From NCBI RefSeq assembly GCF_021134715.1, contig NC_060023.1, positions 7,998,001-8,062,000 on the forward strand: 64,000 nucleotides of DNA. Direction: 5' to 3'. This document shows, piece after piece, positions 9,720 through 21,785 of this stretch. Below the pieces are notes generated by a model that was not told the DNA's origin, did no database searches, and saw only the letters and a list, made by a program, of their open reading frames with translations. Position numbers and translations under genes: made by a program. This DNA is from Daphnia pulex (lineage: Eukaryota > Arthropoda > Branchiopoda > Diplostraca > Daphniidae). Every line of letters starts with the position of its first letter. Position 1 is the stretch's first letter.

Positions 9720-12700
9720 AATGAATAGATTTCCTACAGTTTGGAGGGTGTAGTATACATTACGTTTTCTTTCTCAGAAAAAAAGATGGTGTTTTTTTAT
9801 TTTTCGTGCCACACCCGCTGACTTAGTTTGTTCAGGGTCGAATTTTGATGACCGACCCTTTTTATTTGTTATTTGAGATTTTTCTGTTTATTTCGAACCG
9901 TTCCTTCCCTGTTCAGCAAACAGAGTGGCGCAATGCGAAACAAAGTGATTCGCATCATCCCAAGCTTTTTCTTAAAATAAATTGAATTCTCAGAAAATCT
10001 AAAAAAAAAGGATTCGCACACTATATCGTGCAGTTCATTTTGTATAGCGACTCTGTTGAATTCTCTTGGGACATGTTCAGTATAGATGAATGTAGCCGAG
10101 AATGTATTCGATTCCTACGTCATCGCCGGGATGATGATGTGCACTTTTATTTGTAAAGCCGCCCTCGCAGATTGGAATCGTAATTGCAACACGCTGGTGG
10201 CACAGTCCATAAGGTAACAAATCCTTAGGTCGGCGTAATCGGCTTGCATCAATGAAAGAGAGAGACGGGAGCTCAATGTCAAAAGGCCACCAGGGGGCGG
10301 CGGCCGCCGCCGGCCGGGATTTTCTCAGGTTTCGCCACTGTCGACTAGATTTTAATTGAATAAAAAAAGAAAAATCGCAGCCTTGCGGGCAACTCATTTT
10401 CGCTAATGCCAATGCCAATCCTTTCCTAATGAGCCAACAGACTCCGCATGGAAATGGTACCGTGCAGTTTGCTAAATGGCCAACAAATGACTCGAAAAAT
10501 CGCAAGAAATTTTCGATTGATATTGCAAACCGCAAATGCGGCAGTTGCAGAATTTATTCAAGTTAAATTTGCATATTTCACGAAATAAAAAAGTGAATGC
10601 TGGGGAATTGGAAGTTTCACAAGGGCCCAAACGAACCCCCGCTCGAGTGTTCGCTTCACTGAGTCGTTTGTCGTGCGGCAATTAAAAACCCAAACGGGAA
10701 TTCATTGCCCGAAATTATGTTTTCCGACTTCTCTCCAAAGTTTTGAACAAAGAAAAAAGTTGTCGATTCAAAGATCCAAACTTGGTTAATTAAAGATTTC
10801 ACAACTTTTTATTCATAAACGTGCAGGTAATAAACTTGGGTAAAATACTAATTTTGACTGATGATAGGAATCTGTCAAAATATCCTGTCGCTTTTTAGTT
10901 CCGTTTTTCTTTAACAAGTTAAGCATTCGGTGTGGCCTACAGCACCTGCAAGGGGATGACGTATAAAATCATTCCCTTCAAATGCTTCAAATTACCCGCC
11001 TACTTGATAGGCATCAGTCCGCTCTTGGATTTAATCGCAACAAGTGCTGCCTTGTCGTTTCCGTTTCCAAATTGCATTCCAGAGTACACGGGCAACTTAA
11101 ATAAATTCAGCGCATTGATTTACGTTGAAAAGTTTTAAATATTTTCCTGACACGGCGTATATTATAAAGGTGACCTTTAACCAAATAAAGTGATAAGCAG
11201 TTCTGCTGTTGTCGGGTTTATACGTAAGTCGGGGAAGATTGAATGTTGGTAGATAGGTTATTAAATTTACGCTATAAAAATGTATTGCTTGTCGTAATTT
11301 AATCAAGAAAGGTGCTGTATCGTTGAATGATACATTAGCATTTACGGCGACCCTAAAAACCATGTGCACGAATTCTTCTTTTCTAAATTTAATAGACGGC
11401 AAATGGATATCGATGTCTACATAGGCACTATAGCATTTCAATTATTCAAACTTTGGAACATCTGGGGAAAAATGAATTCCGCCTATATGAAAGCGATATG
11501 TGTTGCACCACATTAGCCTTGACATTTTTTTTTCAAATGCCACTGAAAAAATATAAAGTCAATACGATAAAAAAATTTATAATGCCAATAGAACAAGAAA
11601 AATAGATTTGGTCAATAAATAGGTGAAGTTGTGTTTTTTTTTTCATTTCTGTTTTTTTATTAATGCCAATGTTTATTAAGGTAAATCAACTTTCAATGCG
11701 TTACCGGAAAATAATAACTTCACCTGAAAATAATAACTTCTAATGCGTTACCTGAAACAATAAAAATGTTCGTAAATTAATTAAAATTATTATTTAATTG
11801 ATTTGAACTACGCACACTAAGAAAGTTGGATCTTTAGGTTTTCGAGTGAAGCACACGATTCGGATCGAATCAGTGCCATTAAACGGGGATCCCCTCTGTA
11901 TTATATATCCGTTAGCTGGCCAAACCGTCTATAAGGATAGCCTGAACGGCGACACTACTGGAGAATCTGTAGGAACTGAAAGTTCAACTTTCAGCATTTA
12001 TTGGACGATTCGCTCAACAGAGAGACTAAGAGACAACGAAAATTTGTTGTGCCGACGTGCAGGATTCGTGACGCCTCCGCATATTTTCCGTAGCGCAATT
12101 ATTATTTCCACGTTTAACTAGGTAATCGATGTCATGAAAAATTCATTCATCCGTTTTCCTACTCGCTCCTCAACGAGTGAAATAGAGAGGCTCGGCAACT
12201 TTGCTCAGACGCCGGTGCAATCGGGTCCAATGCTCTTCTAATTGATTCTGAGTGCCATATACAAAACAAGAGAAGCAACAAAAGAGTTTAGGGTTTACTC
12301 CGGCATAACAAAGAAACGCTTTACGCCTCTTCATATCGATAGAAGTATAAAAGTATACCGCGTACTGAAGATTTCCGCCAGAATCTTAAAGTCTGCGCGC
12401 ATATGTACAGACAGCAAAGCTGTTTGTTTTCCAAAATCTTTTAAAAGCGTCCGATCTATTTCATTACCCTATATGTAAAATTGAAGAAGCAGAAAATTGT
12501 TTGATCCGATGATTCTATGTCATGGGTTTTTATTTTTTTACTTTGTGCTCCGGAATAACTTTCAAATTAAAAGGTGGGAGGGCTTTAATATATTCCCGCA
12601 TCACTATTATTATTTTTTCTTTCTTTCTTTCGTGAATGTTGTACACGACCTTGAGTGAAGAAGCTTCTAATTTACCGCACGAACATTACCCTGCTTTCCT

Positions 12701-15700
12701 CCTCTTTGAAACTTGAAGCTCATTAGGCCGGCCTAACAAGTTGTCGTCTGTGCTGATGTGGTCCCGGCAAATTATACGCTCAACAACCTGCACTACTTAA
12801 TACCACAGCGCGGCATACCCATTTGAATTCGAGAACACGCATTTTTTTGGAGAAGCCTTAGACAGCAGGCCAATATCCCTCACTCGAATAAAGTATATAC
12901 TGTTCGGATGCTGTGGAGAGCTGAGTTTTCCGCTGTTGCCGGAATATATTAGCGGTTCAGGCCGCGCGTATACATTTCACTCTGGGAACACTCACCCACT
13001 CACCGATCTCACTTCTAGCAGCTTCTCAAAGTTCGATGTTGTATACATGCAGGATTTTATTTGATCTCAAATGAGCTATCGGGGGGTTTTAATTTATCCC
13101 AATCCGCCAAAGATCTGAAACTTTTGCACAAGTCCGAAATGCCCGTGGGGCTTTTGTCGACGTTTTGTGTGAATATTCTGGCAGTCTCTAAAGATCGAAA
13201 AGGACAAAGCACTGGTGATGAGCTCCTCACTGATGATAATGACAGTCTCCGCTGCGCTATTCACAATATTGCAAAAATGGAAAAGAGCCATAGGGTAAAA
13301 TCGATGGCAAAAAAAAAAGAGAAACAAGTCAATGGGAGAAATCAAGAGCCATTGAAAAAGAGCTCTGCGTCAGATGTCTGTCAAGAATCGCCCGAGATGT
13401 GTATACACACACAAGCCAGCGTCGAGCTATTTTCGTCTTGGCTGAGATATAAAGACGCGCAGCACCCGTTTGAAATTCATTTATGTTCACCGGTAACGCA
13501 TTTCCTGTCGCCCGACATCAATCAAATCAGCGACGTCGAAGAGAAAACAATGACCGGAACACTCGTCATTGAATTTCACCATCCAAATGAAATACAATAG
13601 CGCGACATCTGCGATAGAGAGAGATACTCCAACGCACGCAATAATATCGATCGAATTTCTCGACTTTGCTGATTACATTTCACGACTGCGATGCAATCAA
13701 ATAACATCACGGAATAACGCAAAAAGTCCACGTCCGACTTGCATTTCTTTCACTCGGACACCTTCGCGCCATCGCGGCGATGTATGTTTGAAGGTGCCAT
13801 CGCATCCGCAACAGCTTATCCGGATGTCGACCTTAAGCCATTTCAGCGCAGCCACGAGTATAGCCTATTCCCCTGTAAAAATTCGATCGTTTTTTTTTTA
13901 TTAATCGCTATGTACGCGCTTGAGTTACTCGGTAAACCGTAGGCGGTGGGGTGTTTTATCTTTGCATAGAGAGAGAAAACAATAATCTAAGAGCAATGAA
14001 ACTTCTGGTCCTTTCCCGGCAGAGTGCTTTTCGTAGCCGATTGAATTACGCGCGTAAAATGATGGGCATCAAGAAAATGGAGCGGAGGATGACGATGAAG
14101 GCAAACGAAAAACAAAAATCGCAATTCATAATGGCAAACATCGAGATTGCTTTTACATAAGGCGGCGAAGCCTTGAAAGTAATTGATCGAATCAAGCCGG
14201 GGGGCCCTGATGTTTATTATCGATCAACAGAGAGTCAAATAAGATGCAAAAATCGTCTGTACACCAGTTCATCATTCTGTCCGTTTCTGCCCTTTTTTAG
14301 TTTTTTTTTAGACCTCGACAGACTTGCTGTCTTTACACACTATATACAGAAAACGGAGCGCGAGTGTAATAGACGGACGGGCGGGATGAAGGAGATCGAT
14401 CGGCCCGGGCGCGCTCTTTCACTATACACGACGGCGATGAGCCGGGCCGGAATGAGGAGGCGCTGCGTTGCGCGGTCAGTGAAATAATATATAAACTATC
14501 GATCTCTTCTCCTTCTCGTGTGTGCAAGAGAGTTCCGGAGTGAGAACAGCAGCAGAAGCAGAACATCACAACGAAGAAAGTGGGAGTCGAAACTTTTTAG
14601 TTTCTGTTTCATTGTATCTTTGGGCTCGGTTAAAGGGAGAGAGCGCATCCTCATCGGCAGCACGGGGGGCTGGGCCCACACACAGACACATAGACGCGCA
14701 CATCGGAATGAGCTGGATGTCGAAAGATATAGGGCGCTCCGGAATATAACCGAACTGTTTGTCTTGGAACGTGATTCCTGGGGCGTAAACAAGCCAACTT
14801 GTGTTAGCGTAAGGAGACACTAGCTAGCTACTTTCTCTGTACATATAGGCGCCGGCTGATGATTTATGGGGGTGCGAATCCAATCCGCGCGCTTCTGCCT
14901 GTCTGCCCGAGCTAGCGGCCAAACGTTCGAAACGGAACAACCGACACGGAAAAAATAAAAGAAATTTTTTTTACTTTTTTTCTCCTGATTTTATACGCTT
15001 GTCCTGACTATGTCTATACACTTGCTAATAAGCCCCCGTTTCGCAGATTTTCTTGGGAAAATGTATAGATGGAAAGAAGAATAACGCGCGCGTCAATTTC
15101 CTTTTTCTATTTTATTCCTATAATACCCACCCACAGCAGTGGATTAGAGTGACGCGTCTAACATGGCGCTAGAGAGTTGCGACATCAAACCTAAATGATA
15201 TATTCGCCTTTTTGGCCATATAATACATATTCCACGGAATATAATATTGTGACAGCATTCCGCCCCGTCATATCCACCCAGTCGAAATCCATTAGGGTGA
15301 GAGGATTTCTGCTGGCGCGTCCCAATTCAATTTGCGTACCAACACTTTCTATATCTAGGACTGTGTGTAGACACCATCCCATCTTGTATAAGAAAAGCTC
15401 AAACCAGTGAAATGTGCAATTGCGGGATGCGAATGGGTTGAAGCCAAAGCCTTTTGGGCCTCATCATTTCCATATGCCAGACGATGTGTCTATACGCGTT
15501 GCTGTTGTTGTTGTTGAATTCAATGCCAAACCCAAGAAACAAACAAACAAACAAACAGACAGACAGACAGCATTGTTGTGTGTTTCTGGGCCTGCGAGCA
15601 CAAGGCACAAGTCGCTGCTGCCGCATATTATTTGCGGAAAGGTCAGCGCAATTTCCCCTGCACTGGAAATATATATAACACACGACAAGCGATGCTGGAA

Positions 15701-17305
15701 ATCTCGATGCCAAGAGAGAGATATGTACTATACACCATAATAGGTCACGGTTCGGCATGTTTATTGTTTGAATTTTGGAAATAATTGAAAGGCCCGTCGT
15801 CTATTGTTGCGTTTATATTATGATATGCATCATATGGATTATAATACGTATGTACGTAGAACGGTTTATAACAAATAGAGATAGGCCTATATGTCCTCAT
15901 TTGTATATTTTATCTTGATTACATCTTTTTCCTATAGTTTCTGTCACACACAAAATATCATCCTCGATGACTCTCGCGAAATGTTTCCATCTTGGCTTCT
16001 TCTTTTTCTTTCTTCTCATATAGCCGGCTGTTATTTATCGATAAGAAGGAGAGAACAAAACAAAGCAAACTGTAACAGTCACAAGCAACTTTATCTGTGT
16101 GCTCCTTCAAAAAAAACAAAACAAGCCAAGACAAAGAGGGACGAGAATTAAATACATAACAACGGGTTCAAAATTGGAGGAGGAAAAAAAAAAGGAATTT
16201 ATAACACAGCAGAGACGGCCGAATGGAAATAATGAATTGAAATAGCCTTCAATAATATGCCCCTCACGGCGGTGTACTGTCAATAATATATTTATAATGA
16301 TTGTATACATTCACGTCTTTTTTTTTTTTGGGTGGGAGGGGGTTGTTTGTTAGAGGGAGGATCGTCACGCTGGCATATAACAACACAATAACTATATATC
16401 AGTCAACTCCATCGATCGAAACAGTTGATGTTGTGCGCGGAGATCGGAGCCATCATGTTTTGTTTGCTTCATTTTTCTGATATAGTTTTTCTCGTTTCTG
16501 AAATATATAGTATATTATATATGAATGCATAAAACACACCAAAAACAATTCTACAGGAGAGAGAGAGAGAGACCAAATATCAACAGCAATCCATATGGGC
16601 CGACTGCTGGTTGATATATTGGTATACTGTATGCATATCAATCTTCTCCTATCTTTTTTTTTTTTAAATATATGGATTATAATATATTCAGATTGTTGTT
16701 TGGCTTATGCTTCTGGGCGGGGTATAGTATAGTATAATAGAAGAAGAAATCTTATCTTTTTGAATAATAATCGATCTTGTCCACGTTCGAGGAGATACGT
16801 TTGTTTTGACGACTTGTATATATAACATAATATCGTGAAACAAAAGATTCAGTTATATAGGAATAATAGAACAAACGAAACAATTGAGGGAGGAAAAGAA
16901 TAATAGGACGAAATCAAATCATAAATACAATAGTAGTATATAGATACAGTTTTTGGCTGTTTGTAGTATGGATGATGCGTTGAAGTTTTTTTCTTTCATT
17001 TTTTCAAAACTTGTAGAAATGGACACGGCCGAGATCAAATCAAAAAAGGAGGAGGGAAATCAACGATTAAAAATAGAAAACGGGAGGAGTCGTGATATTT
17101 GTTCTCTTTGTTTGGAATTTTTTTTTTGTAGTTTTTTTGTTTTATCTGTTCAAATTTTTCAGCCCCAGAGACCTTTCAGGTTGTTCCAGCCGGATTCACG
17201 CTTTCGTGACCATTCCATACCTGAATAACATTAAAGTATATATTATTTGCGTAAATATCACGAGACATCACAAGACTTTGCAGTAAAGTTGACGTATAAC
17301 AAATT
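9720..17305. other. Long region without a supported gene
   Basis: AT-rich with many TATATA strings. Several open frames of 90-180 codons (for example 13061-13600 plus, 11097-11441 minus) show no family motif, no repeated domain and no convincing splice junctions, so I do not call them genes. Simple repeats: an AAAC/AGAC tetranucleotide run at 15537-15570 and GA repeats near 16556-16571. A promoter-like site at 14488 is listed separately. The right end borders the 3' side of the MIP gene and may include its 3' UTR. Confidence 0.5.
14488..14808 (+). promoter_or_regulatory. Possible promoter with a non-coding first exon
   Basis: TATATAAA at 14488-14495 is followed by a purine-rich, CAG-rich leader and a possible donor, AGC followed by GTAAGG, at 14809. 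No plus-strand coding exon follows for 8 kb, so the partner exon, if any, is not seen. Low support. Confidence 0.25.
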
Positions 17306-19595
17306 TCAGAAAATGGTCTGACCTTTAGCGATGGCTGCTGGTATTTCACGCTTGCCCCAAGCACCGCGCAGATTGTTCCAGTTCCGTTTGTATCCGGCTG
17401 CCATGGCTGACAGAGCCCTTTTGCCCCAAACGCCTTGCAACTGATTCCAGCCTCTCTTGTCTTCATTTCCAGCGTCCTACAGATACAACACCAACAAAGA
17501 AATCAGAAAAAGGTCGAGTTATTCATCTTTTTGATGTCGTCTGTTTTGTCGCGTCAAAGTGATGTATGTATAGAACACAGACGGCGCACGTCAATATCAT
17601 CGATCTCTATATCGACTCAAAGGAGGCCCTTGTTATTTCCAATCAGCCAACAACAACAACACCAACAAAAAAGAACTGCGGCGATCAAGATAAAGTCCTC
17701 AATTCTGTCGATGACACAAAGGGACAATCGAATTGGTCTTGTTGTGTGTATGCGTCGTTTATTTGGCTGCTTGTCAGCTCGCGTATTACCATGGGAAAAC
17801 GACGACACTGGAACACGTGGAAGACGTGGGCGGGCCCTTGATGTTCGACGACTTAAATAGAGAGCTAGAGATCTCATTTTAATGTTGGAGGGGAAAAGAA
17901 CGACGATGACATAAGTTTTCGAAGAAAAAAAAACTAAAAAAAGGACCCGAGTGTTTGACTGTTTTCGATAGTCTGTGCGGTTTTGACGTCTACCGTAATA
18001 GCGTCTAAGTCGACGAATACATCGACCGAAAAAATAAAAATGTTGTAGTGGCGGTTGATATAGTTGAGACGGAACTTTAAAGTGACGGCTGACATTTTAC
18101 TTTGGCACTTTGGCAATCAGATGCACGCGCTTCTTTATTATTCCGGTTTTTTTAGTCCTTCAAAAGGTGGATTGCCTTCAACGACAAAGCAGAGTGACTG
18201 TATAATACGCATTACCTCGACGTTGACTTTGGCTTGATCGTCTTCTCGTTGCTGGTAGAGCTGGTCGCCAGTGCCGGAAATGAGGAGGAGCAAGTCGTTG
18301 TTGCCCATTCCTTCGATGGCCGGTCCGCTGTTACCGCTGCTGCTGCTGCTTCGTTTGCCCCAGACTCCTTGCATCTTGTTCCATCCGGAGCGTTTGCTGT
18401 TCTCCACCGTGTCGTCAGAGTCGTTGGCTTCTTCGCGTTCCACCTCGGAAGAAGATTGCTGCTGGTCTTCATCCTCCTGGCTGTTTTCCGGCTGCTCGGC
18501 TTTGCTGTCGTCTTCCAGTTGGTCGGGTGTCCGCTTGCCCCAGGCTCCGTGAAGTTGGTCCCATCGGCGTTTGCCCCAGACGCCGTGCAGTTGGGTCCAG
18601 CTCCTCTTACCCCAGCCTTGCTGCGACAAATCTGACCAAGCTCGTTTCACCATCTGCTGGGAATTATATAAGTTATACATTAGCCATTAGTGAGAATCGA
18701 TTTTAAAAAACAAAATAAAAGGGGGAAGGAATCTGCTGGAGATGGCACAAGTGAAAGTTTGTGCAAATCCTCTTATGTGCTGGGCGAAGAAAAGTTGGAT
18801 GCGGGAAGGATATATAGTGGATAGTAATCAAGAGAGAAAGAGCTGGTTTATTTTTCCCCCTGGTAGAACAAAACAAATTGGTTCGATTGTGTGCGGCGGA
18901 GCTTACCCGAGGTGGAGTCATTTCGGAGAGGGCAGATCCATCTGATTGCTGCTGGCTCCTCTTGCCCCACATTCCTTGCATCCGGTTCCAGTTGTTTCTC
19001 TTATCCTGCGTGTTCTTCCAATCGCTGGGTGTCAGCTGCAATAAAACGGCTGGCGACGGTGCGTAGTCCTGCATCGTGATTGCACAATTTTTATTGTTTT
19101 TTCTGTTTGTTTGTTTGTTCCCTTGTCTGTCGGTAGACACACAGTCATCCCCCCCCCCACCCCCGCACACACTCAATACATCTTTTCCAATCATCCAACT
19201 CTCAGCGCCATTAATTTCCCGGCAATCTTCCGTGTCATTTCTCTATTATTACGAATGGGGGGGTTATCACATTGATTCGGTCGAGCAATAAACGGAAACA
19301 CCCTCCCCCCAAAAAAGGCCAGCTCGCGGTTGACATCTTAATATATACGAAAGAGATATACACAGCAGTTGAGAGATAGTGACGATCTAACCTTATTATC
19401 GGCCTGAGCCGGCTGTTCCGGCTGCTGCTGGTGATGCTGCTGCTGCTGATGTTCTCGCGGCTGTTCCAGCTGCTGATGGAGCTCGACGAGCCCGGCCACC
19501 TGATTAGGTTCGAGCCGCTGCGATGGCGTCTGTTGCGTGTTGATGGCCGCGATCAGCGAAACCATCAACAACAGTGGGCACTGCCAGAACTGCAT
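17306..19595 (-). CDS. Mip: Myoinhibitory peptide / allatostatin-B preprohormone
   Basis: Four coding exons, all joined in phase 0: 19595-19392, 19068-18907, 18656-18216 and 17476-17306; 325 aa in total. Exon 1 gives a signal peptide (MQFWQCPLLLMVSLIAA) and a Gln-rich spacer. The precursor then contains seven WxxxxxxW-type peptides, each ending in Gly-Lys-Arg for amidation and each preceded by a dibasic site: NNWNRMQGMW (exon 2); AWSDLSQQGW, SWTQLHGVW, RWDQLHGAW and SGWNKMQGVW (exon 3); GWNQLQGVW and NWNNLRGAW (exon 4). Six have six residues between the Trp pair; AWSDLSQQGW has seven. An acidic Ser/Gln-rich spacer separates the fourth and fifth. MIPs inhibit visceral muscle and hormone release in arthropods and act on the sex-peptide/MIP GPCR. 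The splice ends are GTTAGA, GTAAGC and GTAATG donors and TGCAG, CCCAG and TGTAG acceptors. Confidence 0.95.
18654..18661 (-). promoter_or_regulatory. Tandem NAGNAG acceptor of the third MIP coding exon
   Basis: The acceptor reads TTCCCAGCAG followed by ATGGTG. Both AGs keep the frame, so two mRNAs differing by one Gln upstream of the VKR cleavage site are possible. Neither changes a peptide. Confidence 0.6.
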
Positions 19596-20353
19596 GATGA
19601 GTTGACCCGGTCTGTTGCCGCATCACCCAACACACAGCCGCATATAAATCGGTGGTCGTTATTTGAGATTGAAACCCCCAAACGTTGGACAAGAGGAGAT
19701 TTGCCATTTGGATAAAATATGAAAACGAAAAAAAAAGAAATCATTTAGATATTGATTGAAAGATGTTGCTGCACTTGTCAGAGGGAAATACAATCATAGC
19801 ACGTGATGACATCATGTTAGCAAATGACGACAAGACACTGGGAATAAGCTCCTACACATTTCCTTATATTGAAGATCCAATCCTGTTTTCCTCGTTCTCT
19901 CCGTAGCGCCAAATTCAATCGGCTAAAGACAATTCATTCATTGCACTTTCTCTATCTGCCCCGGGGTGTCCAAGTTCTTATTCTATTAGATATTGCTGCT
20001 GCCCTTTTTGTTATATTGTCAAATGTTAATGATCATCCAAGCGACGACAGGACACTCCGGGATTAAATGGAAATCTCCTGTTAACGACGCGACGTCATGC
20101 TGGGGCTGCTGCTACTGTCGGGGTGACGACGACGTCGATTCACACGAGTGGTCAACACTTTTCAATCCACTCTCGCCGGAAAGCTTTTTACCCCCCACCA
20201 CTACAAACCATCACACCGTTTATATATATGGTTACATCACAATTGTTTTTGGCTCTGGGATTTCTGCGAATCATCCACCACCAACCCCCGCGGGAGAGGA
20301 ATAAAGTCGCAATATTAAGAGTAGTAATGAAACGGCCGTTGATGCGCGCTTAC

Positions 20354-20580
20354 CTTTTGAATTTGATTTCTTTGTTAATAAGTTTTGATTCTTCCTGCGG
20401 ATGCTGTCGGAAATGATGCCCAAATTTCTTGAATTCGCAATGTAATGCCGGAAAGCAAATCTGAAAACGACGCGGAGATAGATATGAAACGAACCGCAAA
20501 TGAAAGTGCACGACTTCTTGGCTGTGGAATGGAAAAGTCGGTGGGACCGTTGCTGTCGCCCCGACGGAATTTTGTTCTCT
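20354..20580 (-). other. Mip: Predicted 5'-UTR exon of the MIP gene
   Basis: A strong donor (CAAAAG followed by GTAAGC) ends the exon at 20354. A TATA box at 20609-20614 places the start near 20580. The intron would run to a CAACAG acceptor about 16 bases before the ATG at 19595. The exon contains no conserved coding frame. Confidence 0.5.
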
Positions 20581-20608
20581 GGAGCTGGTGGAGGAGCCGG
20601 GATCGCGT

Positions 20609-20667
20609 TATATAGCGCATCGGGTGCCCAGTGGAATAAGGCTTGGCGTGATGTCACCAGTGACGTT
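20609..20667 (-). promoter_or_regulatory. MIP core promoter: TATA box and CRE-like sites
   Basis: The minus strand has CTATATAACG at about 20607-20616. Upstream of it are TGATGTCA-type (20649-20656) and TGACGTT-type (20661-20667) motifs, both near matches to the CREB/AP-1 site TGACGTCA, 35-55 bases from the TATA box. Confidence 0.5.
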
Positions 20668-21290
20668 GTATTGTCCTTTCCGCCCATTGGCTCCCGTATC
20701 TCCTCCCCTCGTAGAGATAGAGTGCTGCCGCGACGATCCTGAATTTCTACGGACGACGCACAGACGCGAACATATCCCCAAGTTTCCCACCTGTTGGTGC
20801 TTCCATGGCTTCTCCCAGCTATACCGGCTGGCCATTCTTCCTCCCACTCTTTGCCCGGCCATTTGTCACTGATTTTCACCGAATGCTTGTCACAGCAGAA
20901 AGGAAAAGCCGGGATCAAATTGCGTCGGAAGTGTTTATCAATCTTTTGGTTCCGACACCTGGCCACTTTCACCCCCAAATAGCAGACTAGACTGCACCTA
21001 TAATAAAACAATAAAAGGATATGGTCGTGGGATGACCACGGTTGTAAAAAAAAAAAACGTCCAAACAAACGTTAATTATAGAACCGATCCATTCTGTTTC
21101 TTCATCGTGCCCGGTGGTAGGTCTCTACTGATTATCAGACGTGCTGCTGGACCCATCCAGCGAGTTGGCCCTTCAATCTCTGACTCACCGCCTAGTTATA
21201 AAAATGCAACCGACTGTACGGGAGGGCCATTTAATTAGTGGAAAACGTTGACGTAGACGTAGGCAACGGCCAGGATTGATGTGCCGTATA
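20668..21290. other. Upstream flank of the MIP gene, no gene seen
   Basis: Open frames here are short and unlike any family known to me. The stretch may carry further MIP control sites. Confidence 0.5.
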
Positions 21291-21292
21291 CC

Positions 21293-21785
21293 GGTATAGA
21301 CAGCAGGTATATCTCAAATGTACATGAGCATATGCTGTGCCTTTGTGTGTCGTGTAATATGCACCGCAATTAGCGGCTCAAACTTCAATCGGTGAAGACA
21401 GATTCGAGGCCAATGGCAATCCCTCCCCACTCTCCGCCCTAAAACTCTTATACGTCTAGAAACAATGTTCTGTTAATTAAGTCGCCACCCTTTTGTACAG
21501 GCTAGGTTATAAGAATGAAAAACGTCCCACACAAAGTGTTTCCTTGAAGACAATCTAGCTATACACAACTAAACTCAAGCATTCTTCAAATTTGCTTTTG
21601 TTTCTTTAGGATGATGCATAAACAAGCTTCTAGTTTATACCCACTAAAATGGTTAACCTGCGACTGGTAATATTTGAAAGAAAATCTGAGAAGAAATCTA
21701 AAGGCCGCTAATTGCGGCCTATATTACACGACACACGAAGGCACAGCATATGCTCACATTTGAGATATACCTTCTGTCTATTACC
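21293..21785. repeat. Foldback element with ~80-bp inverted arms
   Basis: The left arm at about 21297-21380 and the right arm at about 21705-21785 are imperfect reverse complements. Both contain the core gagcatatgctgtgcctt and the string gtgtgtcgtgtaatat, and end inward with GCAATTAGCGGC. The spacer is about 325 bases and non-coding. This looks like a non-autonomous foldback/MITE; I could not fix the target duplication. Confidence 0.75.

Noticed and set aside
13061-13600. 179-codon plus-strand open frame
   Set aside because: No domain, no ATG before codon 27, no splice or promoter context; it looks like chance.
18703-18906. Continuation of the MIP exon 2 frame past 18907
   Set aside because: It reads into the intron after a consensus GTAAGC donor; the peptides resume only after the acceptor at 18657.
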